Below, piece after piece: positions 9,051 through 14,992 of a stretch of 14,992 nt of DNA (the first letter of the stretch is position 1; every line of letters starts with the position of its first letter). The notes under the pieces were generated by a model. The model did no database searches and was not told the DNA's origin. It worked only from the letters and a program-made list of their open reading frames with translations. The stretch spans positions 1 through 14,992 of the forward strand of contig CAAGGJ010000004.1 of the NCBI GenBank assembly GCA_900769345.1, given 5' to 3'. Source of the stretch: Bacteroidales bacterium (GTDB taxonomy: Bacteria; Bacteroidota; Bacteroidia; Bacteroidales; Muribaculaceae). Position numbers and translations under genes: made by a program.

Positions 9051-9845
9051 TTAATTTTCAGTTTTTACGGGTATTTTCACTGTTTGGAGCACTTCTTCAT
9101 CGTTGAAAACGAATGCCACGATGCTCATATTTTTCTCATTCCACTCTTCGCTGAGTGTGCAAGTGTATTTCTTAACATCTTCTTTGTTCATGCTCACCGT
9201 TATGGGTTCGCCGTCGCGGTCGTTGACCGATGCGCGGAACACGTGGTTGTGCACATATTCCATGTTGGTGCTGTTGTCGGCGAGTTTTTGTCGGCTCACT
9301 ACATTGTCCTCTATCAGCCACACTTGCAAGCGCGTCTTGGAGTAGTCGCTCATACTGCTCACCTTGGTCCATACGGTGAGTTCGCGGGTTTCGCTGTCGA
9401 AACTGTTTTCGGCGAGGATGGTTACATACGATTTCTGCAGAAGCAGTTCGGTGGCAATCGAAGCCCAAAGGCTGGCATTGGTGCTCATCACCTTACGGTT
9501 GAAGTGTCCGCTGGGCTGCTCCTGGATGTTGCGCTGAGTGGCATAGTAGTCGCCGGTTTCGGTGGTTAGGGGGTAGTATTTGCCGGAAGCGGTTTTGCCG
9601 AACGGACCGCCATAGATGCCCACAGCCACCACGGCGTCGCCGAAAGCTTCGTGCAGTTCGTCGAGTTTTACCATTGCATCGGGGCAGTTGGGACAGTTTT
9701 GTCCGGTGAAGTCTTCGATAAGGATGCATCGGTTAGCGTCGGGCTCTACCACGCCGTCGTCGATAAAGCGTTCGTTCTCGTCGATATTGCTGCACGAGGC
9801 GCAGAGTGCGATTGCCGCTAATGCTATAATGTTTTTTGCGTTCAT
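9051..9845 (-). CDS. Omp28-like outer-membrane lipoprotein with CPNC motif
   Basis: I choose the ATG at 9845, giving 264 residues. From there the protein opens with a lipoprotein signal (MNAKNIIALAAIALCASCSN, lipidated C18). The longer reading up to 10019 has no signal peptide and would overlap the upstream barrel gene by about 98 bases. The acidic stretch after the lipid cysteine (NIDENE) is compatible with surface export in Bacteroidetes (inference). Residues about 40-115 carry the Omp28 thioredoxin-fold signature: LIEDFTGQNCPNCPDAM with C51 and C54, then a QPSGHFNRK loop where a cis-proline would sit. The rest is beta-rich. P. gingivalis Omp28 is the family's namesake; its biochemical role is unsettled. 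It is the second Omp28-type domain in this cluster. A redox-active role rests only on CxxC plus fold. Confidence 0.88.
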   Translation of the reverse strand: MNAKNIIALAAIALCASCSNIDENERFIDDGVVEPDANRCILIEDFTGQNCPNCPDAMVKLDELHEAFGDAVVAVGIYGGPFGKTASGKYYPLTTETGDYYATQRNIQEQPSGHFNRKVMSTNASLWASIATELLLQKSYVTILAENSFDSETRELTVWTKVSSMSDYSKTRLQVWLIEDNVVSRQKLADNSTNMEYVHNHVFRASVNDRDGEPITVSMNKEDVKKYTCTLSEEWNEKNMSIVAFVFNDEEVLQTVKIPVKTEN

Positions 9846-9921
9846 TGATTCGCTGTATCTTATGTGTTGATTACTCTTTATTTCGATGAAAATATTGCTC
9901 TTTTCGCAGGAGTGAAGGCTA

Positions 9922-11601
9922 TCAGAAGTTGAAGTTATACGACACCGTAAAACCCTTGCTTGCGGGCACAAAGCGGCACACACCGCCGGCGCAGTTATAT
10001 CCGGCACGAGTGCGGCCATAACCCACTTGCAAGCGATGCGCTCCGTGGTTGTAAGTTATGTAGCCCTGATAGTAATGGTTGTTGGTGCGGCCGCTGTTAT
10101 ACATGTCGGCCACTGTAAACATAAAGTGAGGCAACACCGAGAGTTCGAGCAAACCATATATCCAGTCGCCGTCGTCGTCCTTTGTGCTGAGATATTGCAC
10201 CTCGCCGCGCAAGGTGTAGGTCTTGTTGAAGCGATATTTGGCATCGGCAACGAAGATATTGCTGTGAATCATTCCTCCTTCTCCTTCCACGATGGTCTTG
10301 TTGTAATATTGATTCATATACATCAAGTTGAGCCAGAACGAGCGAGTGATGCGTTTCGATAGTTGCACATCGATGTCTTGATAGTATTTTTCGTTGCCCC
10401 ATTTCCAGAATGCAGAGCCGTAGCCGTTGCTACCCATGGTGGAGTGATTGTCGGTGTGGTTGTTGCGGTCGATGGCATGCACGTGCGAGAAGTTAACCTT
10501 CACATCGGTGCCGTATTTGCCACCCAATGCGGTGCCGCGCTTAAAGCGGTAGCCCAATTCGGCTTGGTAAGCCCATTCACCATTAGGCTGAGTGGCATAG
10601 GGATAAATGGCAGCCAAGGCGTAGGTGTGGTCTAAGGTAAAGGCAGGCAAGTGGTTGATAAACGATGATGTGCCCGACACCGTGCGGCTACTGCGGAACG
10701 ACATGTTGTCGCTGCGCTTGGCTTGAAGCAGCACGCTCAGACCGCTCTTTGAGTAAGATGTAGAGAGCATTGCCACGCTTCCTTTGCGATAGATATAGGG
10801 ATAATTCTTGTCGAAAATCGGGTCCTGAGTCTTCCAGGCATATTCGCCGAGCACGCTGAAATTGCCGGCATTGAGATTGGCGCGCACATCGAATGCGTTG
10901 ACAAATTCGGGCACATTGAGCGTGTAGTGGTGAGGCACGCCGTCCTCGCTTACCACGGTGGAGATGTCGTTGTGATTCTTTTCGTATTTATTCACCCACG
11001 AGAATCCCAAGGTGAGGCGAGTGCCATGCTCTGCCATACTCTTTAGCCATGTGTCGGTGCTCACTTCGAGGTCGGCACCGCTTACCAGACTCTTGTTTAC
11101 ATCCCAGTAGCGGCGTTGCTTACCCGATAGGGCTTTGATGGTGATGCCTTGAGTGGGTTTTATTATCACGCGACCTCCTATCAGGGCGTTGTCCACGCCA
11201 AGGTTGCGGTCCTCGTAGGTGCGAAGTATAAATCCCGAACCGAATTGCTCGTAGAGCGAGCCCGCGGTGACATCAATCTTGTCGTATTTCAAGCGCAGAT
11301 AGGCGTGCATAAGACCCCAACCTTTCATATCGGCTTCGAAGCCGGGTAGCGGGTGATCAAGATATTCCACGCGGAGACCTGCCCCCAAGTGCTTATATGC
11401 TGCCGAGAGGTCGACGTAGGTGTTGGTCTTAGCCCAATCGCCGTCTTTTTCGGCTCCTATGGCTTCGTCGTCTTGCGGGATGAGTATATCGCTCTGAATG
11501 CTTCCGTTTACTACCACTTTATCCTTTTGTGCCGACTCTTGAGCCCATGTCGAGCACACGAATAAGCACAATGACAATAAGGCACTGATGTTTCGTTTCA
11601 T
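9922..11601 (-). CDS. DUF6029-like outer-membrane beta-barrel protein
   Basis: This 559-residue protein has a signal peptide ending in STWA before QESAQ. The mature part is dominated by alternating strands rich in Y, F, W, N and G, typical of an outer-membrane barrel, and it ends in an aromatic strand (GFTVSYNFNF) with a terminal phenylalanine of the kind recognised by the Bam machinery. The segment at about 113-144 (AGSLYEQFGSGFILRTYEDR, then LGVDNALIGGR) is the feature that makes me call it DUF6029-like. The family has no settled function. It lies between the TlpA-like thioredoxin (90 bases upstream) and the Omp28 lipoprotein (76 bases downstream), so it may be the outer-membrane partner of these two, as a channel, scaffold or export aid (inference). 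Its ATG at 11601 is clear. Confidence 0.85.
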   Translation of the reverse strand: MKRNISALLSLCLFVCSTWAQESAQKDKVVVNGSIQSDILIPQDDEAIGAEKDGDWAKTNTYVDLSAAYKHLGAGLRVEYLDHPLPGFEADMKGWGLMHAYLRLKYDKIDVTAGSLYEQFGSGFILRTYEDRNLGVDNALIGGRVIIKPTQGITIKALSGKQRRYWDVNKSLVSGADLEVSTDTWLKSMAEHGTRLTLGFSWVNKYEKNHNDISTVVSEDGVPHHYTLNVPEFVNAFDVRANLNAGNFSVLGEYAWKTQDPIFDKNYPYIYRKGSVAMLSTSYSKSGLSVLLQAKRSDNMSFRSSRTVSGTSSFINHLPAFTLDHTYALAAIYPYATQPNGEWAYQAELGYRFKRGTALGGKYGTDVKVNFSHVHAIDRNNHTDNHSTMGSNGYGSAFWKWGNEKYYQDIDVQLSKRITRSFWLNLMYMNQYYNKTIVEGEGGMIHSNIFVADAKYRFNKTYTLRGEVQYLSTKDDDGDWIYGLLELSVLPHFMFTVADMYNSGRTNNHYYQGYITYNHGAHRLQVGYGRTRAGYNCAGGVCRFVPASKGFTVSYNFNF

Positions 11602-11640
11602 TAGATAATTTCCGTATAATTGTTTTTATGTGTTATGGTT

Positions 11641-11673
11641 TTGTAGAGGCATGAGGAGGTGATGCTACTACAA
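11641..11673 (-). other. Inverted repeat in the thioredoxin-barrel gap
   Basis: TTGTAG/CTACAA (6 bp) and GCAT/ATGC (4 bp) nest around a nine-base loop, with a 2x2 internal bulge. The element lies wholly in the 90-base gap between the thioredoxin stop and the barrel start. No U-run follows on the minus strand. It could be an mRNA processing or stabilising hairpin; a terminator is less likely given the collinear genes. Confidence 0.35.
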
Positions 11674-11691
11674 ATAGATAGAGGTAATAGC

Positions 11692-12180
11692 TTATTCCTT
11701 GAGCAATTCGCGCACTTTCTCTATGAGTTCCTCTTCGGCGCCGTCGACGTAGCCTGAGTGCTTATACACTATGTTGCCTTCGCCATCGCACACCACGGTG
11801 TAGGGTATGTTCTGTATGCCGAATGCGCGACGCAGTTCGCCGTTAGAATCGAGCAGCACTTCGTAGGTCCAACCGTGATTATCTACTTGTGGTTTCACCT
11901 TTTGGGCATTCTGACCTTCGTCTACCGATACGGCTATGAGTTTCACGCCGGTCTCTTCTTGCCATTCTTCATACACATCGCCTATAGCAGTAAGTTCGCG
12001 CATACAAGGCTTGCACCAAAGTGCAAAAAAGTCGATGATAAATGGTTTGCCACCATTGTTGATGGTGTCGGTCTTAATGGTTTTGCCATTGATGTCTTTT
12101 AGTGTTACCGAAGGAATTTGTGCATTGGCCGCGCAGCAAATTCCTGCAATAATGCTAAATAATAGTAAAAGTCGTTTCAT
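11692..12180 (-). CDS. TlpA-like periplasmic thioredoxin-fold protein
   Basis: The product is 162 residues, with a signal peptide (MKRLLLLFSIIAGICCAANA, cleavage before QIP) followed by a compact single thioredoxin-like domain. The active site FFALWCKPCMREL (51-63) has C56 and C59. The cis-proline loop reads NIPYTVV (P126), followed by a GNIVYKHSGYVD strand pair and a C-terminal helix. This is the TlpA/ResA class, periplasmic disulfide reductases or resolvases that pass electrons to exported substrates. The length is normal for a minimal family member. It is the first gene of the minus-strand cluster, starting downstream of the long leader at 12181-12440. Reductase versus oxidase role cannot be told from the motif alone; WCKPC favours reductase. 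Confidence 0.92.
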   Translation of the reverse strand: MKRLLLLFSIIAGICCAANAQIPSVTLKDINGKTIKTDTINNGGKPFIIDFFALWCKPCMRELTAIGDVYEEWQEETGVKLIAVSVDEGQNAQKVKPQVDNHGWTYEVLLDSNGELRRAFGIQNIPYTVVCDGEGNIVYKHSGYVDGAEEELIEKVRELLKE

Positions 12181-12226
12181 AGATAATATGATATGCGTTA
12201 ATTGTTAATAATTCGTAGTAATATAG

Positions 12227-12243
12227 ACCGGTTTTTTGCCGGT
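12227..12243 (-). other. Leader hairpin ACCGG/CCGGT
   Basis: ACCGG and CCGGT form a perfect 5-bp stem around a seven-base loop. TAG and CTA flank it and can extend the stem past a one-base bulge. It lies about 45 bases upstream of the thioredoxin start. On the minus strand ATGCGT (12250-12255) and ACGCAT (12192-12197) can pair around it, which would make it the inner arm of a larger fold. Confidence 0.4.
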
Positions 12244-12260
12244 ACTACATACGCATCAAC

Positions 12261-12272
12261 GTGCTTCGGCAC
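12261..12272 (+). other. GTGC-TTCG-GCAC tetraloop hairpin followed by T5
   Basis: A 4-bp stem capped by a UUCG-type loop is followed on the plus strand by five Ts (12273-12277). The form resembles a tiny terminator for plus-strand transcription, but no plus-strand gene precedes it and the stem is short. On the minus strand it is one more arm of the leader. Confidence 0.3.
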
Positions 12273-12277
12273 TTTTT

Positions 12278-12316
12278 GCATAGTTGTAATGTTCTGTAAC
12301 ATTAATCTAACTATGC
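12278..12316 (-). other. Long imperfect inverted repeat in the operon leader
   Basis: GCATAGTT (12278-12285) pairs with AACTATGC (12309-12316), and inside it TAATGTT (12287-12293) pairs with AACATTA (12298-12304), with a four-base loop (CTGT) and an asymmetric internal bulge. All 15 pairs are Watson-Crick. On the minus strand an A5 run follows rather than U5, so it does not look like a terminator for the operon. A protein-binding inverted repeat or a regulatory leader stem are both possible. Confidence 0.5.
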
Positions 12317-12441
12317 TCAAAATGCGATTTCGACAAACATCGCCAAAACTCGCGCATCATTCTGCATTTTGTGATGTTTTTGCCTTAACCAAGTGCTTGG
12401 TAATACAAAGGTTGGGTTTAAGAATAAAAGCATTTGACGCA

Positions 12442-12449
12442 CAAAAGTA
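12442..12449 (-). promoter_or_regulatory. Candidate Bacteroidetes promoter -7 box for the thioredoxin operon
   Basis: Read on the minus strand this is TACTTTTG, an exact match to the Bacteroidetes TAnnTTTG element and the only exact match I found on that strand in the gap. A possible -33 TTG lies at 12472-12474, but its spacing is about 22 bases, slightly longer than usual. Transcription would begin near 12435, leaving a leader of roughly 255 bases before the ATG at 12180. Confidence 0.45.
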
Positions 12450-12636
12450 ATAAAATAATATGGAAACTATGCAATTAGGCGTGTTAAAATACTTCTGAAT
12501 GGGTAAAATAATAGGATAAGCACAAATAATAGTCGGAATTGCTTGAAAATTATATGATTTGCACATTTCATAGGAGTTCGTTTGCATTGTTTCGAAAAAT
12601 TTCGGTGTTTTATGCAATATTTCGTTTTTTTTCCAT

Positions 12637-12644
12637 TAACTTTA
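12637..12644 (+). promoter_or_regulatory. Weak candidate -7 box for the M48-TerB gene
   Basis: TAACTTTA matches TAnnTTTG at all but the last defined base and lies about 90 bases upstream of the ATG at 12736. No good TTTG box lies at the expected distance upstream, where the sequence is AT-rich with a T-run. The call is tentative. Confidence 0.3.
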
Positions 12645-12735
12645 CAAGGTAGGACAGTAGATGGCTCTTGCCAGGCTGTTAGAATATTTCACAAATTTCA
12701 GATTATTAACCATTAAGATATAAATTGTATACACT

Positions 12736-14001
12736 ATGGGAAGTTTTTGGGATTGGTTTGCCGACACCGATGCGGTAGACGCTGAACGGATGCACGAATT
12801 TGATATGTCGATCGATTTGGAGCGCCAGATAGGCGAACAGATATACAACGCCTTGCAGGGCGAAATAGTGGAGGAGGTGTTGCGCGAACTACGCACCTCG
12901 TCGAACAGCGATGCTTACTGGCGCAGCAATATGGAGGGACACAGCCTCAAGGTAGAAAAAGAACTCTTACCCACTTTCTATCAACTCTGCACTGAGGTAA
13001 AAGAAAAACTCGGCTTTACCGAGCGCGTGGACTTCTACATCACCGGCGACTCCACCGTCAATGCCTTCTCGGTGGCTGCCGAGGGCGAGAACGAGCCGCA
13101 TATCGTGAACATCAACTCGGCTCTCTTCGACTTGATGACGTCCGAAGAATTGCGCTTCGTGGTGGGTCACGAATTGGGCCACCTAATCAATAAAGACACT
13201 AAGTTGGCACGACTCATTCGCTTCGTGTTCCCGCCGGAATCGTCGGTGCCCGTGTCGCTACAACACAAAATTCGCCTTCACGACCAACTCGCCGAACTCG
13301 TAGCCGACCGCTACGGATATAAGGCTACCGAGAACCTCGACGCCTGCGTCACCGCCTTCTTCAAGATGGCTTCGGGCCTCGACCTTGTGAAGATGAATGT
13401 GAGCATCGATGCTTTGCTTGCCGACAACTTTCGCCGCTTGGAATTCTTCCTCAGCGACAAGGGCATGAGCCTCGCTTCGCACCCCGTGAACCCCATCAGA
13501 GTGCAGGCGCTCAACCTGTTTGCTAATGCCAAGAGTAAGGAAGAACTCGATGAAAAGATGGATGAACTGATATCGATATTGCTCAAGGTGGGCGATAGTG
13601 AGCAAGATGAGTACACTGCCAAGTTCATAGCCTCGGCGGGCATCATAGTGGCTAACATCGACGGCGATGTGGATAAGCCTGAAATCGACCTTATAGTGTC
13701 GCAACTCTCAGCGCTGAAGATTTTCCCGCGTCAATTCCTCGACGAAATAGCTCAAGGCGATGTGAATGAGGTGTTTGCCGATGCCGTGTCGAACCTCATG
13801 CGCATCAATCCCGGTATGCGCGACGGCATGTTGCGATATATGATTAACATAGCCATGTCGGACAACGAGATTAGCAAAGCCGAGGTGGAATTTCTCTATA
13901 TGTTCGGCGAAAGCGTTGGTCTGAGCAAGATTGAAGTTGCTCACTCTATTGCCGAAGCCATTCAGCAAGGCTTTGTGCCGAGCATCGACTCTATTTGTTA
14001 A
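12736..14001 (+). CDS. Cytoplasmic M48-type zinc metallopeptidase with C-terminal TerB-like domain
   Basis: The 421-residue product has no signal peptide or convincing membrane segment, so it should be cytosolic, unlike HtpX, Ste24 or BepA-type M48 enzymes. Residues about 65-260 form the peptidase: VVGHELGHLINKD (142-154) gives HExxH with H145, E146 and H149; AELVADRYG (186-194) supplies the third ligand E187 in ExxxD form; SHPVNPIR (248-255) is the usual M48 closing motif. Residues about 290-415 look like an all-helical TerB-type domain with two acidic turns (NIDGDVDKPEID and AMSDNEISKAEVE) followed by helices. TerB domains are linked to tellurite and stress gene sets. The N-terminal 60 residues are helical and unassigned. 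A lipoprotein gene follows after 18 bases. The substrate is unknown. The TerB-like half may sense a ligand or metal and gate the protease (inference). Confidence 0.88.
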   Translation: MGSFWDWFADTDAVDAERMHEFDMSIDLERQIGEQIYNALQGEIVEEVLRELRTSSNSDAYWRSNMEGHSLKVEKELLPTFYQLCTEVKEKLGFTERVDFYITGDSTVNAFSVAAEGENEPHIVNINSALFDLMTSEELRFVVGHELGHLINKDTKLARLIRFVFPPESSVPVSLQHKIRLHDQLAELVADRYGYKATENLDACVTAFFKMASGLDLVKMNVSIDALLADNFRRLEFFLSDKGMSLASHPVNPIRVQALNLFANAKSKEELDEKMDELISILLKVGDSEQDEYTAKFIASAGIIVANIDGDVDKPEIDLIVSQLSALKIFPRQFLDEIAQGDVNEVFADAVSNLMRINPGMRDGMLRYMINIAMSDNEISKAEVEFLYMFGESVGLSKIEVAHSIAEAIQQGFVPSIDSIC

Positions 14002-14019
14002 TTCCCCAAAAAGAGAGAT

Positions 14020-14865
14020 ATGATGAAATCGAAATTATTTGCGATTTTAGCCGTATGTGCCACGATGCTTGCGGCAGGATGCTCCGGCGAATCAGTCCGG
14101 CAGGAGGTAGTAGATCCCGAGGATGGCGAACAGATTTTCAAGGGGTACGACGAAACGGAGTTGGGCTCCGATTTCGTGCGAGCCGATTTCACCTCGAGCG
14201 ATAATTATACTCTTACTACAGTAGAACATACCACCCACGCAAGTTCCAGTTATTGCCAACTTCGCTCGCCCAAGGGCAATCTGTGCCTCATAGCATCGGG
14301 AGCACAAGAGTCGTGCGCACTATCGGGTTATCGCATCGACTATAATCACGATGGCAAGGTGAAATGCGTGACTTACATAGGTTTTCTCGACGATGAAGAA
14401 TATGGCAAACTCAATGTCGGTAATGACGATGTGGAGATTATTAAACGCTGGATGGAGGCATCGCGACAGAACAATGATAATAATATCAAATTCGAAATCG
14501 TGCGCAACGAAGAAGGCAAAGTGACCAAAGTGGGCGATGTGGAAGTGCCTGACGGTTACACCGCTAAATATTTTCTCTCAGAGTGGGGACCGTTTTGGAC
14601 CAACGACATCTGGGGCGGCTGCATAGGCTTCTTTGTGGAACTCATCGACGAGGATATAGAAGGCAGTTCGGTGAACTATCTCTATTATGAAAACCGGCTG
14701 ATAGCCGAAAAAGCATATTGGAAAGGCACATTCATCAAGGCAAGAACATATAACCACAGGGGCTGTATGGTAGCGAAATACGATGATAGAAATATCAATC
14801 TTTTAGACCAAACATTCTACGATTATTCCGAAACACCCCGCTGGTATATCGACGAAAGTAAATAA
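14020..14865 (+). CDS. Lipoprotein of unknown function
   Basis: The 281-residue product begins MMKSKLFAILAVCATMLAAG followed by C21, a lipobox-type signal, so a membrane-anchored lipoprotein is expected. Two adjacent ATGs at 14020 and 14023 are equally possible starts; a purine-rich stretch (AAAAAGAGAGA) precedes them. Acidic residues are not clustered directly after the cysteine, so surface export is not obvious. The body is mixed: a YRIDYNHDGKVKCVTYIGF stretch near 104-122, a WGPFWTNDIWGG segment (189-200) and many aromatic residues towards the C-terminus. I recognise no family. It lies 18 bases after the M48-TerB gene and is probably cotranscribed with it. Cysteines at 79, 89, 99, 116, 201 and 249 could form disulfides. 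Confidence 0.78.
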   Translation: MMKSKLFAILAVCATMLAAGCSGESVRQEVVDPEDGEQIFKGYDETELGSDFVRADFTSSDNYTLTTVEHTTHASSSYCQLRSPKGNLCLIASGAQESCALSGYRIDYNHDGKVKCVTYIGFLDDEEYGKLNVGNDDVEIIKRWMEASRQNNDNNIKFEIVRNEEGKVTKVGDVEVPDGYTAKYFLSEWGPFWTNDIWGGCIGFFVELIDEDIEGSSVNYLYYENRLIAEKAYWKGTFIKARTYNHRGCMVAKYDDRNINLLDQTFYDYSETPRWYIDESK

Positions 14866-14875
14866 CAATCACCCC

Positions 14876-14891
14876 CGGCGGCAAACCGCCG
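14876..14891 (+). terminator. GC-rich hairpin after the lipoprotein gene
   Basis: CGGCGG and CCGCCG form a perfect 6-bp stem around CAAA, 11 bases past the stop at 14865. The next bases are A-rich rather than T-rich, so it is not a canonical intrinsic terminator, but its place suggests a 3'-end role for the two-gene unit. Confidence 0.45.
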
Positions 14892-14912
14892 ATGCCGAAA
14901 AAGTAAAAAAAT

Positions 14913-14990
14913 ATAGGCCTATGGGTCAAAATGGGTGTTTTTCAGCGAGAAAAACACCCATTCGTCTTTCTATAGGTCATTTTGGGTGTT
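14913..14990. repeat. Compound inverted and direct repeats at the right edge
   Basis: A perfect 10-base palindrome (ATAGGCCTAT, 14913-14922) leads into a 14-bp perfect hairpin (arms 14930-14943 and 14949-14962, loop AGCGA). Segments 14919-14939 and 14970-14990 are direct repeats, 17 of 21 bases identical and 51 bases apart, each ending in TGGGTGTT; the hairpin's right arm carries the same core inverted. The structure may continue past the window. It could be an intergenic repeat family, a terminator, or a small-element end. Confidence 0.6.
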
Positions 14991-14992
14991 AA

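Larger units (their letters stand above)
12181..12735. promoter_or_regulatory. Divergent intergenic region with structured leader
   Basis: This 555-base AT-rich gap separates the two divergent transcription units. I see no convincing gene: small frames here lack coding character. The left half (12181-12440) would be the 5' leader of the thioredoxin operon and contains several inverted repeats: 12227-12243, 12261-12272, 12278-12316, 12324-12343 and 12355-12376. The right half (12450-12735) is AT-rich and precedes the M48-TerB gene. Promoter candidates are listed separately. Confidence 0.7.

Noticed and set aside
9846..10019. N-terminal extension of the Omp28 lipoprotein
   Set aside because: It overlaps the barrel gene's end and would bury the lipoprotein signal inside the protein.
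12261..12277. UUCG hairpin plus T5 as a true intrinsic terminator
   Set aside because: The stem is only 4 bp and no plus-strand gene lies upstream to terminate.
12202..12450. Possible 82-residue plus-strand gene in the leader region
   Set aside because: It runs through the inverted repeats and lacks any coding character I can recognise.
12357..12617. Possible 86-residue minus-strand gene in the divergent gap
   Set aside because: It covers the best promoter candidate, has AT-driven composition, no signal or domain, and no link to neighbours.
14866..14992. Short CRISPR array or insertion-sequence end
   Set aside because: Only two imperfect direct copies are visible, the spacer region contains an inverted copy, and there is no cas gene or transposase in view.

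Overview
The window looks like chromosomal DNA of a gut-type Bacteroidales bacterium, with Muribaculaceae or Prevotellaceae the most likely families. The evidence is a set of secreted proteins ending in type IX secretion (T9SS)-like C-terminal tails, Omp28-family proteins, a DUF6029-type outer-membrane barrel, starts without clear Shine-Dalgarno sequences, and TAnnTTTG-type promoter candidates. I see no rRNA, tRNA, CRISPR array or transposase.

Layout. Positions 1-12180 hold seven genes, all on the minus strand and transcribed from high to low coordinates. In transcription order they are: a periplasmic TlpA-like thioredoxin (11692-12180), a DUF6029-like outer-membrane barrel (9922-11601), an Omp28-like CxxC lipoprotein (9051-9845), a secreted M6 metalloprotease (7363-9045), a small secreted protein with a sorting-like tail (6613-7332), a 1267-residue multidomain surface protein that carries a second Omp28-type CxxC domain (2779-6582), and a very large secreted protein with Ig-like repeats that is cut by the left edge (1-2705). 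Gaps are 5 to 90 bases, which suggests one operon or two stacked ones. A hairpin at 2741-2764 may separate the last gene.

A 555-base divergent intergenic region (12181-12735) holds one promoter candidate for each direction. On the operon side it also holds an unusually long leader rich in inverted repeats. To its right on the plus strand are a cytoplasmic M48 metallopeptidase fused to a TerB-like domain (12736-14001) and, 18 bases later, a lipoprotein of unknown function (14020-14865). The right end (14866-14992) is non-coding and holds a GC hairpin, a 14-bp perfect hairpin and two imperfect direct repeats 51 bp apart.

How the genes may work together (inference): three members of the minus-strand cluster carry CxxC thiol motifs in thioredoxin-like or Omp28 contexts, and the M6 protease they flank is cysteine-rich. 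This fits a cell-envelope and surface module in which thiol chemistry supports folding or activation of exported proteins. The function itself is not shown by sequence. The M48-TerB protein and its partner lipoprotein form a separate unit, perhaps related to stress.
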